Shown: positions 43,347-51,731 of the stretch, piece after piece
Layout: each line of letters opens with the position of its first letter
How positions within the stretch are numbered: position 1 is the stretch's first letter
NCBI RefSeq assembly: GCF_900106095.1
Contig: NZ_FNUD01000002.1
Location: forward strand, 3,183,501 to 3,247,500
Length of the DNA stretch: 64,000 nucleotides
From: Pseudomonas deceptionensis
GTDB lineage: Bacteria > Pseudomonadota > Gammaproteobacteria > Pseudomonadales > Pseudomonadaceae
Direction of reading: 5' to 3'
Position numbers and translations under genes: made by a program
Notes under the pieces: generated by a model
What the model was told of the DNA's origin: nothing
What the model saw: the letters and a program-made list of their open reading frames with translations, nothing else
The model's database searches: none

Positions 43347-44240
43347 ATGATCGACATTCGTGGTTTGAGCTACTTCGTTGCAGAGTCCCAGGACCCCGTT
43401 CAGTGGCAGCGTTATGCCCAGGACGTGCTCGGGATGATGGTCAGCGAAGCACCCGCCGGCGGCGTGTACGTGAAGATGGATGAGCGTCCGTTTCGCATGC
43501 TGATCGTGCCTGGTGGCGAGTCGCGCTATCTGGCCTCCGGTTGGGAACTGGCCAGTGAAAAGGCATTCAATGCCGCCATTCAGGTGCTGGATCAAGCCGA
43601 TGTCAGCTGGCGCCCGGGCACCGCAGAGCAGTGCGATCAGCGCGGTGTGCAAGCGCTGCTGCATGTCACCGACCCTTCGGGCAACCGCCATGAATTGAGC
43701 TGGGGCCATCGCTCCGATTGCCAACCCTTTGTCTCGCCTCAAGGTGTGCCGGGCTTTGTCACCGGTGACATGGGCCTGGGGCACACCGTGCTGCCTGCGC
43801 CGAATTTCGATGCCACCCTGGCCTTTGCCAAGGACGTGCTGGGCTTTGAGCTGTCGGACATTTTCAACTTCCGCCCGGACCCGTCGGCACCACCGGTGCG
43901 CATCCACTTTTTGCATTGCAAAAACAGCCGTCACCACAGCCTGGCACTGGCTGAATACCCGGTGCCATCGGGCTGCGTGCATGTGATGGTCGAGGTCGAG
44001 TCCATGACCGAAGTGGGCCGCGCCCACGACCGGCGTATCGCCCACGACGTGCCGTTGTCGGCCACTTTGGGCCAGCACCTGAACGACCGCATGACCTCTT
44101 TTTACATGAAAACACCTTCGGGCTTTGACCTGGAGTACGGCTATGGCGGCTTGCTGGTGGATTGGCAAGACCACAGCGCTTTTGAATTCACCCGGGTAAG
44201 CCTGTGGGGCCACGATTTTTCCGTCGGCCAAGAACAGTAA
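43347..44240 (+). CDS. hsaC: 3,4-DHSA extradiol dioxygenase (HsaC/TesB)
   Basis: A 297-residue two-module type I extradiol dioxygenase. The iron ligands of the BphC/HsaC facial triad are in place: His146 (GLGHTVLPAP), His212 (GCVHVMVEV) and Glu263 (SGFDLEYGYGG). HsaC performs meta-cleavage of the catecholic ring A of the 9,10-seco-steroid. The start is ATG 43347 after GAGGAG. It is followed 9 bp later by ipdA, joining ring-A cleavage and C/D-ring degradation in one operon. Confidence 0.93.
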   Translation: MIDIRGLSYFVAESQDPVQWQRYAQDVLGMMVSEAPAGGVYVKMDERPFRMLIVPGGESRYLASGWELASEKAFNAAIQVLDQADVSWRPGTAEQCDQRGVQALLHVTDPSGNRHELSWGHRSDCQPFVSPQGVPGFVTGDMGLGHTVLPAPNFDATLAFAKDVLGFELSDIFNFRPDPSAPPVRIHFLHCKNSRHHSLALAEYPVPSGCVHVMVEVESMTEVGRAHDRRIAHDVPLSATLGQHLNDRMTSFYMKTPSGFDLEYGYGGLLVDWQDHSAFEFTRVSLWGHDFSVGQEQ

Positions 44241-44249
44241 GGAGTCACG

Positions 44250-45125
44250 ATGAACAAGCAAATGACAGCGGCAGACGTGGTTGGCCAGTTGCGCGACGGC
44301 ATGACCATCGGCTTTGGCGGCTGGGGCCCGCGGCGCAAGCCCATGGCGATTGTGCGCGAGATCCTGCGCTCGGACGTCAAGGACCTGACCGTGGTGGCCT
44401 ATGGCGGTCCTGAAGTCGGCATGCTCTGCGCTGCGGGCAAGGTCAAGAAACTGGTGTTCGGCTTTGCCACCCTCGATGCGATCCCGCTCGAAGCCTACTT
44501 TCGCAAGGCCCGCGAGGCCGGCGAGCTGGAGCTGATGGAACTGGACGAAGGCATGCTGCAATGGGGCCTGCGCGCCGCGGGCATGCGCTTGCCGTTTTTG
44601 CCGACCCGTTGCGGTTTGGCCACCGATGTCAGCCGCCTGAATCCGGACATCAAGCAGGTGCAGTCGCCTTATGACGATGGCGAGGTGCTGCTGGCCATGC
44701 CGGCGCTGAATCTGGATATGGCGTTCTTGCACGTCAACGTGGCAGACCGTCTGGGCAACACCCTGGTCACCGGCCCCGATCCGTATTTCGACCATCTGTT
44801 CGCCCGTGCCGCCAAGCAGTGCTTTGTGTCCTGTGAGCGCATCGAGGAGCGTTTGAGCCTGGATGCCACCCAGGCCCGTTTCAACACCTTCGAGCGTTAC
44901 CTGGTCAGCGGCGTGGTGCATGCACCGTTCGGCGCGCACCCGACGTCGTGCCCGTCCGACTACGGCTGGGACATGAGCCATCTGAAACGCTACAGCGCCA
45001 GTGCTGCCGAAGAAGGCGGCTGGGCAGGCTACATGGCGGAGTTTGTGACCCCGGGCGAGAGCGCCTATCAAGCCAGCAATGGCGGTGTCGATCGACTGAG
45101 CGCCTTGGCGCTGCCCGTGTTTTAA
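44250..45125 (+). CDS. ipdA: CoA-transferase-like ring hydrolase alpha subunit (IpdA)
   Basis: A 291-residue class I CoA-transferase family protein (GQLRDGMTIGFGGWGPRRKPMAIVREIL; LELMELDEGMLQWGLRAAGMRLPFLPTR; HVNVADRLGNTLVTGPDPYFD). It matches IpdA, which with IpdB opens the last carbocyclic ring (COCHEA-CoA) of the steroid C/D system by hydrolysis rather than CoA transfer. It starts 9 bp after hsaC and is followed 11 bp later by ipdB. Confidence 0.92.
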   Translation: MNKQMTAADVVGQLRDGMTIGFGGWGPRRKPMAIVREILRSDVKDLTVVAYGGPEVGMLCAAGKVKKLVFGFATLDAIPLEAYFRKAREAGELELMELDEGMLQWGLRAAGMRLPFLPTRCGLATDVSRLNPDIKQVQSPYDDGEVLLAMPALNLDMAFLHVNVADRLGNTLVTGPDPYFDHLFARAAKQCFVSCERIEERLSLDATQARFNTFERYLVSGVVHAPFGAHPTSCPSDYGWDMSHLKRYSASAAEEGGWAGYMAEFVTPGESAYQASNGGVDRLSALALPVF

Positions 45126-45136
45126 GGAGTATGAAT

Positions 45137-45934
45137 ATGACTGCTACGTGCGAATTTACCCTGGCTGAACTGTTGATCGTGGCCTCCTGCGAAGCCTGGC
45201 GCGGCAACGGCGAAGTGATTGCTTCGGGCCTGGGCGTGATCCCGCGTCTGGGCGCGAGCCTGGCCAAACTGACCCACAGCCCTGAACTGTTGATGACCGA
45301 CAGCGAAGCGTTTCTGGTGGAAGAACCGATCCCGTTGGGGCCCCGTGGCGACTATGTGCCGCGTTACTCGGGCTACCTGTCGTTCGAGCGGGTCTTTGAA
45401 TGTGTATGGGGCGGGCGCCGTCACGCGATGATCGGACCCACCCAGATCGACCGTTGGGGCCAGACCAACCTGTCGTGTATCGGCGACTATCAAAAGCCCA
45501 AAGTGGCGATGCTCGGCGTGCGTGGCTTGCCGGGCAACAGCATCAACCATATCAACTCGTTCTTCGTGCCAAGCCATAACACCCGGGCGTTTGTTTCGGG
45601 TGAAGTGGACATGGTGTCGGGCGTCGGTTTCAAGGATGAGCGCTGGGAAGAGGGCATGCGCCGCGACCTGATGGACATTCGTCTGATCGTCACCGACCTG
45701 TGCGTGATGGACTTCGGCGGCCCGGACCGGGCGGTACAGGTTCGCTCCCTGCACCCAGGTGTGAGCTTTGAAGAAGTGCAGGAAAAGACCGGCTTCCCGT
45801 TGCTCAAGGCTGCCGACCTCAAGCAGACCGTAGCGCCGACGCCGGAGCAACTGGCAGTGATCCGCCGGCTCGACCCCCATGACTATCGCGCAGCTGCGCT
45901 CAAGGGCAACCCGCCCGGCATCCGTCAGGCCTAA
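45137..45934 (+). CDS. ipdB: CoA-transferase-like ring hydrolase beta subunit (IpdB)
   Basis: A 265-residue protein (EFTLAELLIVASCEAWRGNGEVIASGLGVIP, GGRRHAMIGPTQIDRWGQTNLSCIG, CVMDFGGPDRAVQVRSLHPGVSFEEVQEKTGF across its length) matching IpdB. The chosen start is ATG 45137, 7 bp after AAGGAG; the in-frame ATG at 45131 is too close to the ribosome-binding site. The frame is open further upstream, inside ipdA, but that part is not homologous. Confidence 0.92.
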   Translation: MTATCEFTLAELLIVASCEAWRGNGEVIASGLGVIPRLGASLAKLTHSPELLMTDSEAFLVEEPIPLGPRGDYVPRYSGYLSFERVFECVWGGRRHAMIGPTQIDRWGQTNLSCIGDYQKPKVAMLGVRGLPGNSINHINSFFVPSHNTRAFVSGEVDMVSGVGFKDERWEEGMRRDLMDIRLIVTDLCVMDFGGPDRAVQVRSLHPGVSFEEVQEKTGFPLLKAADLKQTVAPTPEQLAVIRRLDPHDYRAAALKGNPPGIRQA

Positions 45935-45948
45935 GGCAAGGAATCGTC

Positions 45949-46854
45949 ATGAGCAGTGACAGCGAATTTGTGCAGCGGGCTGATACCGCTGTGTATGAAA
46001 CTGAAGAACCGGTGCTGTATGACGTGGCCGATGGCATTGCCACGCTGACCATGAACCGGCCCACCGTCAATAATGCGCAAAACTCGCAGATGACCTATGC
46101 CCTGGACGATGCCTTTCGCCGCGCCGTGAATGACGACGCGGTGAAGGTCATTGTGCTGCGTGGCAATGGCAAGCACTTCTCTGCGGGGCACGATATCGGC
46201 ACGCCGGGGCGCGATATCAACAAGTCGTTTGATCGTGCCAGCCTGTGGTGGGATCACACCAACAAGCCGGGTGGCGAGTACCTGTATGCCCGCGAGCAGG
46301 AGGTGTACCTGGGCATGTGCCGGCGCTGGCGCGAGTTGCCCAAGCCGACCATTGCCATGGTGCAGGGCGCGTGCATTGCCGGTGGGCTGATGCTGGCTTG
46401 GGTGTGCGACTTGATCGTGGCCAGCGACGATGCGTTTTTCCAGGACCCTGTAGTGCGCATGGGGATTCCGGGAGTGGAGTATTTTGCCCACCCCTACGAA
46501 CTGAACCCGCGCATTGCCAAAGAGTTCCTGTTTACCGGCGACCGGATGAGCGCCGAGCGTGCCTATCAAATGGGCATGGTCAACCGCCTGTTTGCCCGCG
46601 AGGCACTGGAAGCCGGCACCTATGCGCTGGCAGCGGCCATCGCCAAACAGCCGCGCATGGGGCTGGCGTTGACCAAGCAGGCGATCAACCACGTCGAAGA
46701 CCTGCAGGGCAAGCGCACGGCCATGGACGCAGTGTTTGCCTGGCACCACTTTGCCCATAGCCATAACGAGTTGCTGTCGGGCGACAAGCTCGGCGGCTAC
46801 GACGCCAAGGCGATGATTGAAGCGAACAAGACGGCTGCGGGTGAACGTCGATGA
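45949..46854 (+). CDS. echA20: EchA20-like crotonase of the C/D-ring pathway
   Basis: A 301-residue crotonase (GNGKHFSAGHDIG oxyanion segment, VQGACIAGGLMLAWVCDLIVASDDAFFQDPVVRMGIPG across residues 140-180). Both Glu residues of ordinary hydratases are absent: GGGCEL reads AGGLML and QPEI reads DPVV. That fits EchA20, which hydrolytically opens ring D of a HIP-derived CoA ester. It lies between ipdB and ipdC, with its stop overlapping the ipdC start (ATGA). Confidence 0.85.
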   Translation: MSSDSEFVQRADTAVYETEEPVLYDVADGIATLTMNRPTVNNAQNSQMTYALDDAFRRAVNDDAVKVIVLRGNGKHFSAGHDIGTPGRDINKSFDRASLWWDHTNKPGGEYLYAREQEVYLGMCRRWRELPKPTIAMVQGACIAGGLMLAWVCDLIVASDDAFFQDPVVRMGIPGVEYFAHPYELNPRIAKEFLFTGDRMSAERAYQMGMVNRLFAREALEAGTYALAAAIAKQPRMGLALTKQAINHVEDLQGKRTAMDAVFAWHHFAHSHNELLSGDKLGGYDAKAMIEANKTAAGERR

Positions 46855-47945
46855 GCGAGTACCTGCAAACGGCGTTGACCGATGCATTGGGCTGTCGTTA
46901 CCCCATCGTGCAAACCGCGATGGGCTGGGTGGCGGATGCCAACCTGGTGATCGCCAGCACCCGGGCCGGTGCCTTCGGGTTTCTGGCCGGAGCGACCATT
47001 GCGCCAGATCAGCTGGAAGCCGAGATCCAGCGGGTGATCGAGGCCACCGGCGGCAGCAATTTCGGTCTCAACTTCCACATGTTCCAGGAGAACGCCGCGC
47101 AGTGCGTGGACCTGGCCATTGAATACCGCTTGCGCGCGGTCAGTTATGGTCGCGGGCCGGATCGTCATACCATCGAGCGTTTCAAAAAGGCCGGCGTGCT
47201 GTGCATCCCCACCGTGGGCGCACTCAAACACGCGCTCAAGGCAGTGGAGCTGGGCGCGGACATGATCACCATCCAGGGCGGCGAAGGGGGCGGGCATACC
47301 GGTGGTGTGCCGAGCACCATATTGCTGCCACAGGTACTGGATGCGGTACGGGTGCCGGTCATAGCGGCGGGTGGTTATTCCACTGGCCGTGGTCTGGCAG
47401 GGGCGTTGGCCACAGGGGCGGCAGGGATTGCCATGGGCACGCGGTTCTTGATGACCAGAGAATCGCCCACGCCCATTGCCACGCTGGAGCGCTACGTAAA
47501 AGTCGCCGACCCGCAAAAAATCCGCGTGACCACGGCGGTGGACGGCATGCGCCACCGGATGATTGAAAACGCGTTTATCAATCGTCTGGAAAAGGCCAGT
47601 GCCTTTGGCCGTTTGCGCATTGCCCTGGGCAGCGCCTGGCAGTGGAAGCAACAGACCGGCATGAGCCTGGGACATATGCTCAGCGTGTTTGCCCAGTCGG
47701 TGAAGGAAGACCCGGGAGCCTTGTCGCAAACGGTGATGGCCGCCAACCAGCCGGTGCTGTTGCAGCGCTCCATGGTGGATGGCGTGCCGGATGAAGGGAT
47801 CTTGCCGTGCGGGCAGGTGGCGGCGGCGATTGGCGAGTTGAAGACTTGCCAGGAGCTGATCGATGAGATGGTGCAAGAGGCTGAACGCTGCCTGGTGGCG
47901 GTTAACGTACGACATCAGGCCTTGGGCGACCGGTACCAGCGCTGA
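46851..47945 (+). CDS. ipdC: IpdC, nitronate-monooxygenase-like flavin enzyme
   Basis: A 364-residue FMN barrel of the 2-nitropropane dioxygenase fold: YPIVQTAMGWVADANLVIAS, IQGGEGGGHTGG, VPVIAAGGYSTGRGLAGALATGAAGIAMGTRFL (residues 165-200). In this context it matches IpdC, which oxidises the 5-hydroxy/10-methyl HIP-CoA intermediate (dehydrogenation step) before ring opening. It is the last gene of the island; a clear change of gene content and base composition follows. Confidence 0.9.
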   Translation: MSEYLQTALTDALGCRYPIVQTAMGWVADANLVIASTRAGAFGFLAGATIAPDQLEAEIQRVIEATGGSNFGLNFHMFQENAAQCVDLAIEYRLRAVSYGRGPDRHTIERFKKAGVLCIPTVGALKHALKAVELGADMITIQGGEGGGHTGGVPSTILLPQVLDAVRVPVIAAGGYSTGRGLAGALATGAAGIAMGTRFLMTRESPTPIATLERYVKVADPQKIRVTTAVDGMRHRMIENAFINRLEKASAFGRLRIALGSAWQWKQQTGMSLGHMLSVFAQSVKEDPGALSQTVMAANQPVLLQRSMVDGVPDEGILPCGQVAAAIGELKTCQELIDEMVQEAERCLVAVNVRHQALGDRYQR

Positions 47946-48362
47946 GGCAATGGGACTTCAAGCATCAGATTGTGTGAGCAATATTCAACTTGTGGGAGTG
48001 GGCTTGATTGCTATGCAGACGCTACGGTCTGGCAGGGGGAACCTGAGCGGTCACCCGAATGGCGGCGCAGCTCCCTGGCAGGCAACGCAAGGATAGCATT
48101 GTAGTCCGTTTCGAAGCCGCCGCTGATGCATGCATCCTGCCTGTAGCTTGATGGGAAAAGTGCTGATTAAGATTAGTCTCATAGTCAGGAATTTGTAGCG
48201 CTGTCATTATTTCTCCAGCAGTAGGGATTACTGCATTTGATCGTATCCATGGATGAATCGTGTGGGCAGAGAAGGCTGACTTTGATTAGATGATGTGACC
48301 CGTTTTCTGATCCGCTTTAAAAGCATGCTGTTGTGTATACAGATAAAAGAGAAGTAACTAAA
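47946..48362. other. Island-fimbrial boundary, no gene seen
   Basis: About 420 bp, more AT-rich than the island. No credible coding frame. A TAGTCT half-site near 48174 has no second arm. It probably contains the promoter of the fimbrial subunit gene at 48363. Confidence 0.5.
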
Positions 48363-49022
48363 ATGAAAAAACTTATTGCAGTTAGCGCTGTGACGTCTGC
48401 ATTGATGGTGCCGATGTTTGCAAGTGCTGCGACGACGGCCGAGTTGAAGTTGATTGGTACTATTACCCCCGCGGCATGCGTGCCCAATTTTACGGGCGGC
48501 TCTACTATTGATTACGGCACCATTCCAGCGAATACATTGAACGTTGCCGTGCAGACCAACTTGCCCGAAAAAAACACCACGTTGGCCGTGGTCTGTGAAT
48601 CAGCCGTAAAGTTTGCCATCCGCAGAACGGATGATCGTTCCGCGTCTAAGGCAAGTGGGGTAGCCATAGCAGGCAGGGGTGAAACTTACATGAGCGGGCT
48701 GGGGGATGCCGAGAATGGAGCGAAGATTGGCGCTTACACGCTGAGAGTTTCCAATGAGGTTTCCGATACAGGTACTGTAAGTCGCCTGTTCTCCCAAGAC
48801 GAAGGAGCTGTTTGGTTTAAATCGGCCGCGGCAAATAGTTACTTGGCGAATGGCGATATCCTGGGTTTTGGGGTTGACACTTCGAGCGACACGCCTTCCG
48901 CTCACAAGTCCATTACAGTGGACCTTAAAGTTAATGCCTCGATTGCTCCAGCCAACACACTGCCGCTTAACGACGAAATCAAGATTGATGGGCTGGGTAG
49001 CTTCGAAGTTGTGTACTTGTAA
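48363..49022 (+). CDS. DUF1120 fimbrial-type subunit 1
   Basis: A 219-residue exported protein starting at ATG 48363 with signal peptide MKKLIAVSAVTSALMVPMFA-SAA. The mature N-terminus TTAELKLIGTITPAACVPNF and the end IKIDGLGSFEVVYL define the DUF1120 family, found in chaperone-usher loci of Pseudomonas. The two Cys residues (AACVP and VVCES) could form the usual pilin disulfide. It is a paralogue of the gene at 50536. The remaining locus (chaperone, usher, minor subunit) is 2.7 kb downstream beyond IS debris, and a terminator follows this gene. Confidence 0.85.
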   Translation: MKKLIAVSAVTSALMVPMFASAATTAELKLIGTITPAACVPNFTGGSTIDYGTIPANTLNVAVQTNLPEKNTTLAVVCESAVKFAIRRTDDRSASKASGVAIAGRGETYMSGLGDAENGAKIGAYTLRVSNEVSDTGTVSRLFSQDEGAVWFKSAAANSYLANGDILGFGVDTSSDTPSAHKSITVDLKVNASIAPANTLPLNDEIKIDGLGSFEVVYL

Positions 49023-49107
49023 TTAAAGATTGTTGAGTGTGTCGACAGTAAGTAACGTCTCAATTGCTTTTGATGGTCCTGGCTTGTAGTGCTGTACCAT
49101 CACTTAA

Positions 49108-49158
49108 AGGTACGCTGGCCAAGTGTGTGTTCTTAGCCTTGGTCAGCGTACTTTTTTT
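49108..49158 (+). terminator. Rho-independent terminator
   Basis: AGGTACGCTGGCCAAG pairs with CTTGGTCAGCGTACTT, followed by a run of T. It ends the DUF1120 subunit 1 transcript. Confidence 0.88.
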
Positions 49159-49244
49159 GAGGCTCATGCTGTGGGCTAAAATTAGTGTAGTTTTAGTCAG
49201 CAAAATTGAACTCCTGGTGAGATGCCAAGCAACTGTGGAGCGAA

Positions 49245-49380
49245 TCAGGTCAGAAACCCACCTCCCACATTCAGCGCAACCCCGCAGGTCTCGCTAGACG
49301 CATCGCTCGCCAGATACATACCCTGGAAAACACCCGGCGTTACGCCGTTGATCGAGTCAAGCTGGCGTACCTGTCCTTCG
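49245..49380 (-). pseudogene. Remnant of an SDR gene with internal deletion
   Basis: On the minus strand, SINGVTPGVFQG is joined in frame to YLASDASSETCGVALNVGGG and a stop at 49245. Both pieces match the SDR at 57077-57844 (SINGVSPGVFQG and YLASDASSYTTGVSLNVDGG), where they are separated by about 70 residues. The upstream half is not recognisable. This is a decayed, internally deleted copy of that gene or a close relative. Confidence 0.75.
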
Positions 49381-49449
49381 TAGTCTGCATTACGTGCTAT
49401 CGCTATCAGCCGCGTTTATCGTCTGAAAACGCCGAGATTACCGATCATT

Positions 49450-50073
49450 TAATCCACCTTTGGCACAACCAACGAACGCACAAGCCTGCGAGACCATGAC
49501 AGCATAACTTCTTGCAAGCTTGTCGACGCGGGTAACAATCCGGCGGTTTTCCTTCAGTCAGCCGAACATATGTTCAATACTGTTGCCTTGCCGGTACTTG
49601 TGACAATTAAAGAGCCTCGGCAACCCCGGTTTTGGTTTGCGTTTCATGCTGCGTAGAGGAATTACCGGCTGCATCCCACATCGGTCGCACTAGCGGTGTA
49701 ACGCTTCGGCGTCATAGCCTTTATCCGCCTGCAACCATCGGCATCGCTTGCTGGTTATATAGGCTACGTCGAGTAACGGCTGGCTGAAGCGATATCGCTG
49801 GCTTGTCCGCCCGATAATAGAAACTTCAGTGGCACACCATTGGAATCGCACAGCATATGTATCTTGGTGGTCAGGCCGCCCCGGCTGCGTCCGAGAACAT
49901 GATCTTGCGGTTCTTCAGGCCCTCTTTTTTTCGGCGCCCGAACAGAGCACCCAACGTATCCCGTTGGGCATCAAGCGATCATCTGCTCTCGAGCGCCCGC
50001 TACGGCGAGGTTCGTTGAAGACATCCGCAACCAAATCCCAGGTTGCGCCGGGGAGTTCGTACCGTTTTGCCAT
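49450..50073 (-). pseudogene. Decayed IS5-family (IS427-like) transposase
   Basis: From ATG 50073 the minus strand reads MAKRYELPGATWDLVADVF, RRSGRSRADDRL and [11 protein letters not shown], then loses the central part. It continues in other frames with [41 protein letters not shown], a CDR segment preceded by a stop, MKRKPKPGLPRLF and RVDKLARSYAVMVSQAC. Internal deletion, frameshift and at least two stop codons make it inactive. It lies between two DUF1120 subunit genes and marks an old insertion in the fimbrial locus. Confidence 0.85.
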
Positions 50074-50077
50074 TATG

Positions 50078-50177
50078 GGCTCCTGCCTTTGATAGTGGCG
50101 GACTTTACTGAATCTCGATGTTTATGGGTTTCAAATTGGTTTCGGCTGATTTCGTACAGAACCTAAGGCAGGAGCCT
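50078..50177. repeat. 12-bp inverted repeat flanking about 75 bp
   Basis: GGCTCCTGCCTT at 50078-50089 and AAGGCAGGAGCC at 50166-50177. It adjoins the 5' end of the dead transposase and could be IS-end related. The function is unclear. Confidence 0.5.
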
Positions 50178-50535
50178 CTGGGATTGGGCACTGCGTGGCG
50201 CCAATCATCAGTTCGCAATCCCAAATAGTCTGGTGTGAAACTCCATATTGAAAAGAGGCAAGGATATGGACCATAAGACAAATCTTAAAGCGCGAACAGT
50301 ATTGACCCTTGCCCTCATGACTGTTGGCAGGCGCACGTCGACAGTCAATAACAAGTAATAGAGCCTTTATAGGCGAGGTGAGGAAGGTCGGGTGGCGTAA
50401 TACGCTCAGGGATATAAAACTGCAAAACTAAGATTCGTCTTATATTCAGTGCTCAAAACTACCAATAAAATATGGCTGTAGAAATAGCTATGTCTGCAAT
50501 GCCATGTTGAATCACTCCAATATAGAGAAGAAATA
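50178..50535. other. Upstream region of DUF1120 subunit 2, no gene seen
   Basis: About 360 bp, AT-rich toward the 3' end, with no credible gene. It probably contains the promoter for the gene at 50536. Confidence 0.5.
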
Positions 50536-51177
50536 ATGAAAAAGACGATAGGTTATACCCTGGTGGCTTCTGCCCTGATGTTTCCGGTTATGGCCAGTGC
50601 TGCAACCACTGCAGAATTGAAGTTGATCGGGACCATTACCCCGGTCGCGTGTGAACCGGTCTTTACTGGTGGTTCAACCATTGATTACGGCAACATTCTG
50701 GCGAGCTCGCTGAGCGCCTCCGAGCAGACCCGACTTCCCGATAAAGCCACCAGTCTCACGGTGACTTGTGATGCCCCCGTGAAGTTTGGCTTCAGCCTGG
50801 TGGATGAGCGCAGTGCAACGGCGGTTCCAGAATTGAATGGCACCACCAGCCCAATGTTCGGTTTGGGGGCGGCCGCCAATGGGGCATCCATTGGCGGTTA
50901 CTGGTTGAGTATCAGTAATGAAACGGCTGACAGCGGTGCGGTAAATCGCTTGCAAAGCACTAATGGCGGTACTACCTGGGCCGCGTTCACTGGCAATATT
51001 TACGCGGATGGAAGCGTTGTCGGTTTTGGTGATGGTACGGCCGCCGCTCCCACCCCTCACACCTCTGTTGCAGTTGACTTGGGTGTCTACTCCTTTGTAG
51101 ACAAGACCGAAAACTTGCCGATTACTGACACCATCAATATTGATGGTCTGGCGACCCTGGAAGTGAAATACCTGTAA
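50536..51177 (+). CDS. DUF1120 fimbrial-type subunit 2
   Basis: A 213-residue paralogue of the 48363 gene: signal peptide MKKTIGYTLVASALMFPVMA-SAA, then TTAELKLIGTITPVACEPVF, TSLTVTCDAPVKFGFSLVDE and the end INIDGLATLEVKYL. A pair of Cys suits pilin-like folding. It is the nearest intact subunit gene to the chaperone and usher genes, separated from them by a decayed third copy. Confidence 0.87.
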   Translation: MKKTIGYTLVASALMFPVMASAATTAELKLIGTITPVACEPVFTGGSTIDYGNILASSLSASEQTRLPDKATSLTVTCDAPVKFGFSLVDERSATAVPELNGTTSPMFGLGAAANGASIGGYWLSISNETADSGAVNRLQSTNGGTTWAAFTGNIYADGSVVGFGDGTAAAPTPHTSVAVDLGVYSFVDKTENLPITDTINIDGLATLEVKYL

Positions 51178-51209
51178 GTCAATTTCTCATAGTGGGCGGC
51201 TAGTCCGTT

Positions 51210-51563
51210 ATGCTGCAGGAACAGTTCGCCACGCTGAATGTTGTTTGCGATACGCCCATGAAGTTTGCGCTAACTGCAGTCGATGAGTGTGCATCTTCGA
51301 CTGTTCCTGCAATAGTTATTAATGGCGCTACTGGCCGGGTAATGCTGGTGTAATTGGGCGCTCTAAAATGGTCGCCTCTTTCATAGGTACATGTTGCCAT
51401 GTTTGGTTATGCTGAACGCACGGAGTCTCTTGTGTTTGGCGCTCACAAATCGATCGAGCCGACGTGCACAGTCAGAGCCGCTATCGACAGGTCTAATAGT
51501 TTGTCGATCGCCGACACTAAAAATATTGATGACCTTGCCACTTTTGAAGTTGTTTGTTTGTAG
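51210..51563 (+). pseudogene. Decayed third DUF1120 subunit gene
   Basis: One frame reads QFATLNVVCDTPMKFALTAV, DE and VPAIVINGATG before a stop at 51351. The same frame later reads FGAHKSIEPTCTV, LSIADTKNIDDLATFEVVCL and a stop at 51561. These align with the middle and the C-terminus of the subunit at 50536. The N-terminal signal region and part of the centre are gone. Confidence 0.82.
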
Positions 51564-51731
51564 TCACTGCAGGTCATATATTTAATGCGGTTTTTGGAGT
51601 TCCATGTTTGAGTTGCAAGTTGTCCGTATGCATTTAATGTGTTGTCAGGCCTCTGAATCGTTTTAAAGCCCCGCGTGGATCGTTTGTGTCCGGCAGTGGC
51701 GGGTTCATGCCTATTTTTAATTTTTTAGTGG

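Noticed and set aside
43269..45071. Antisense open frame of 600 codons opposite hsaC and ipdA
   Set aside because: It spans two well-identified genes on the other strand and shows no domain.
48170..48190. TAGTCT half-site before the fimbrial gene
   Set aside because: The second arm GGACGA is missing (the sequence continues CATAGTCAGG), so it is not counted as an island operator.
49829..50092. Plus-strand frame of 87 codons
   Set aside because: It is antisense to the decayed IS5-family transposase.
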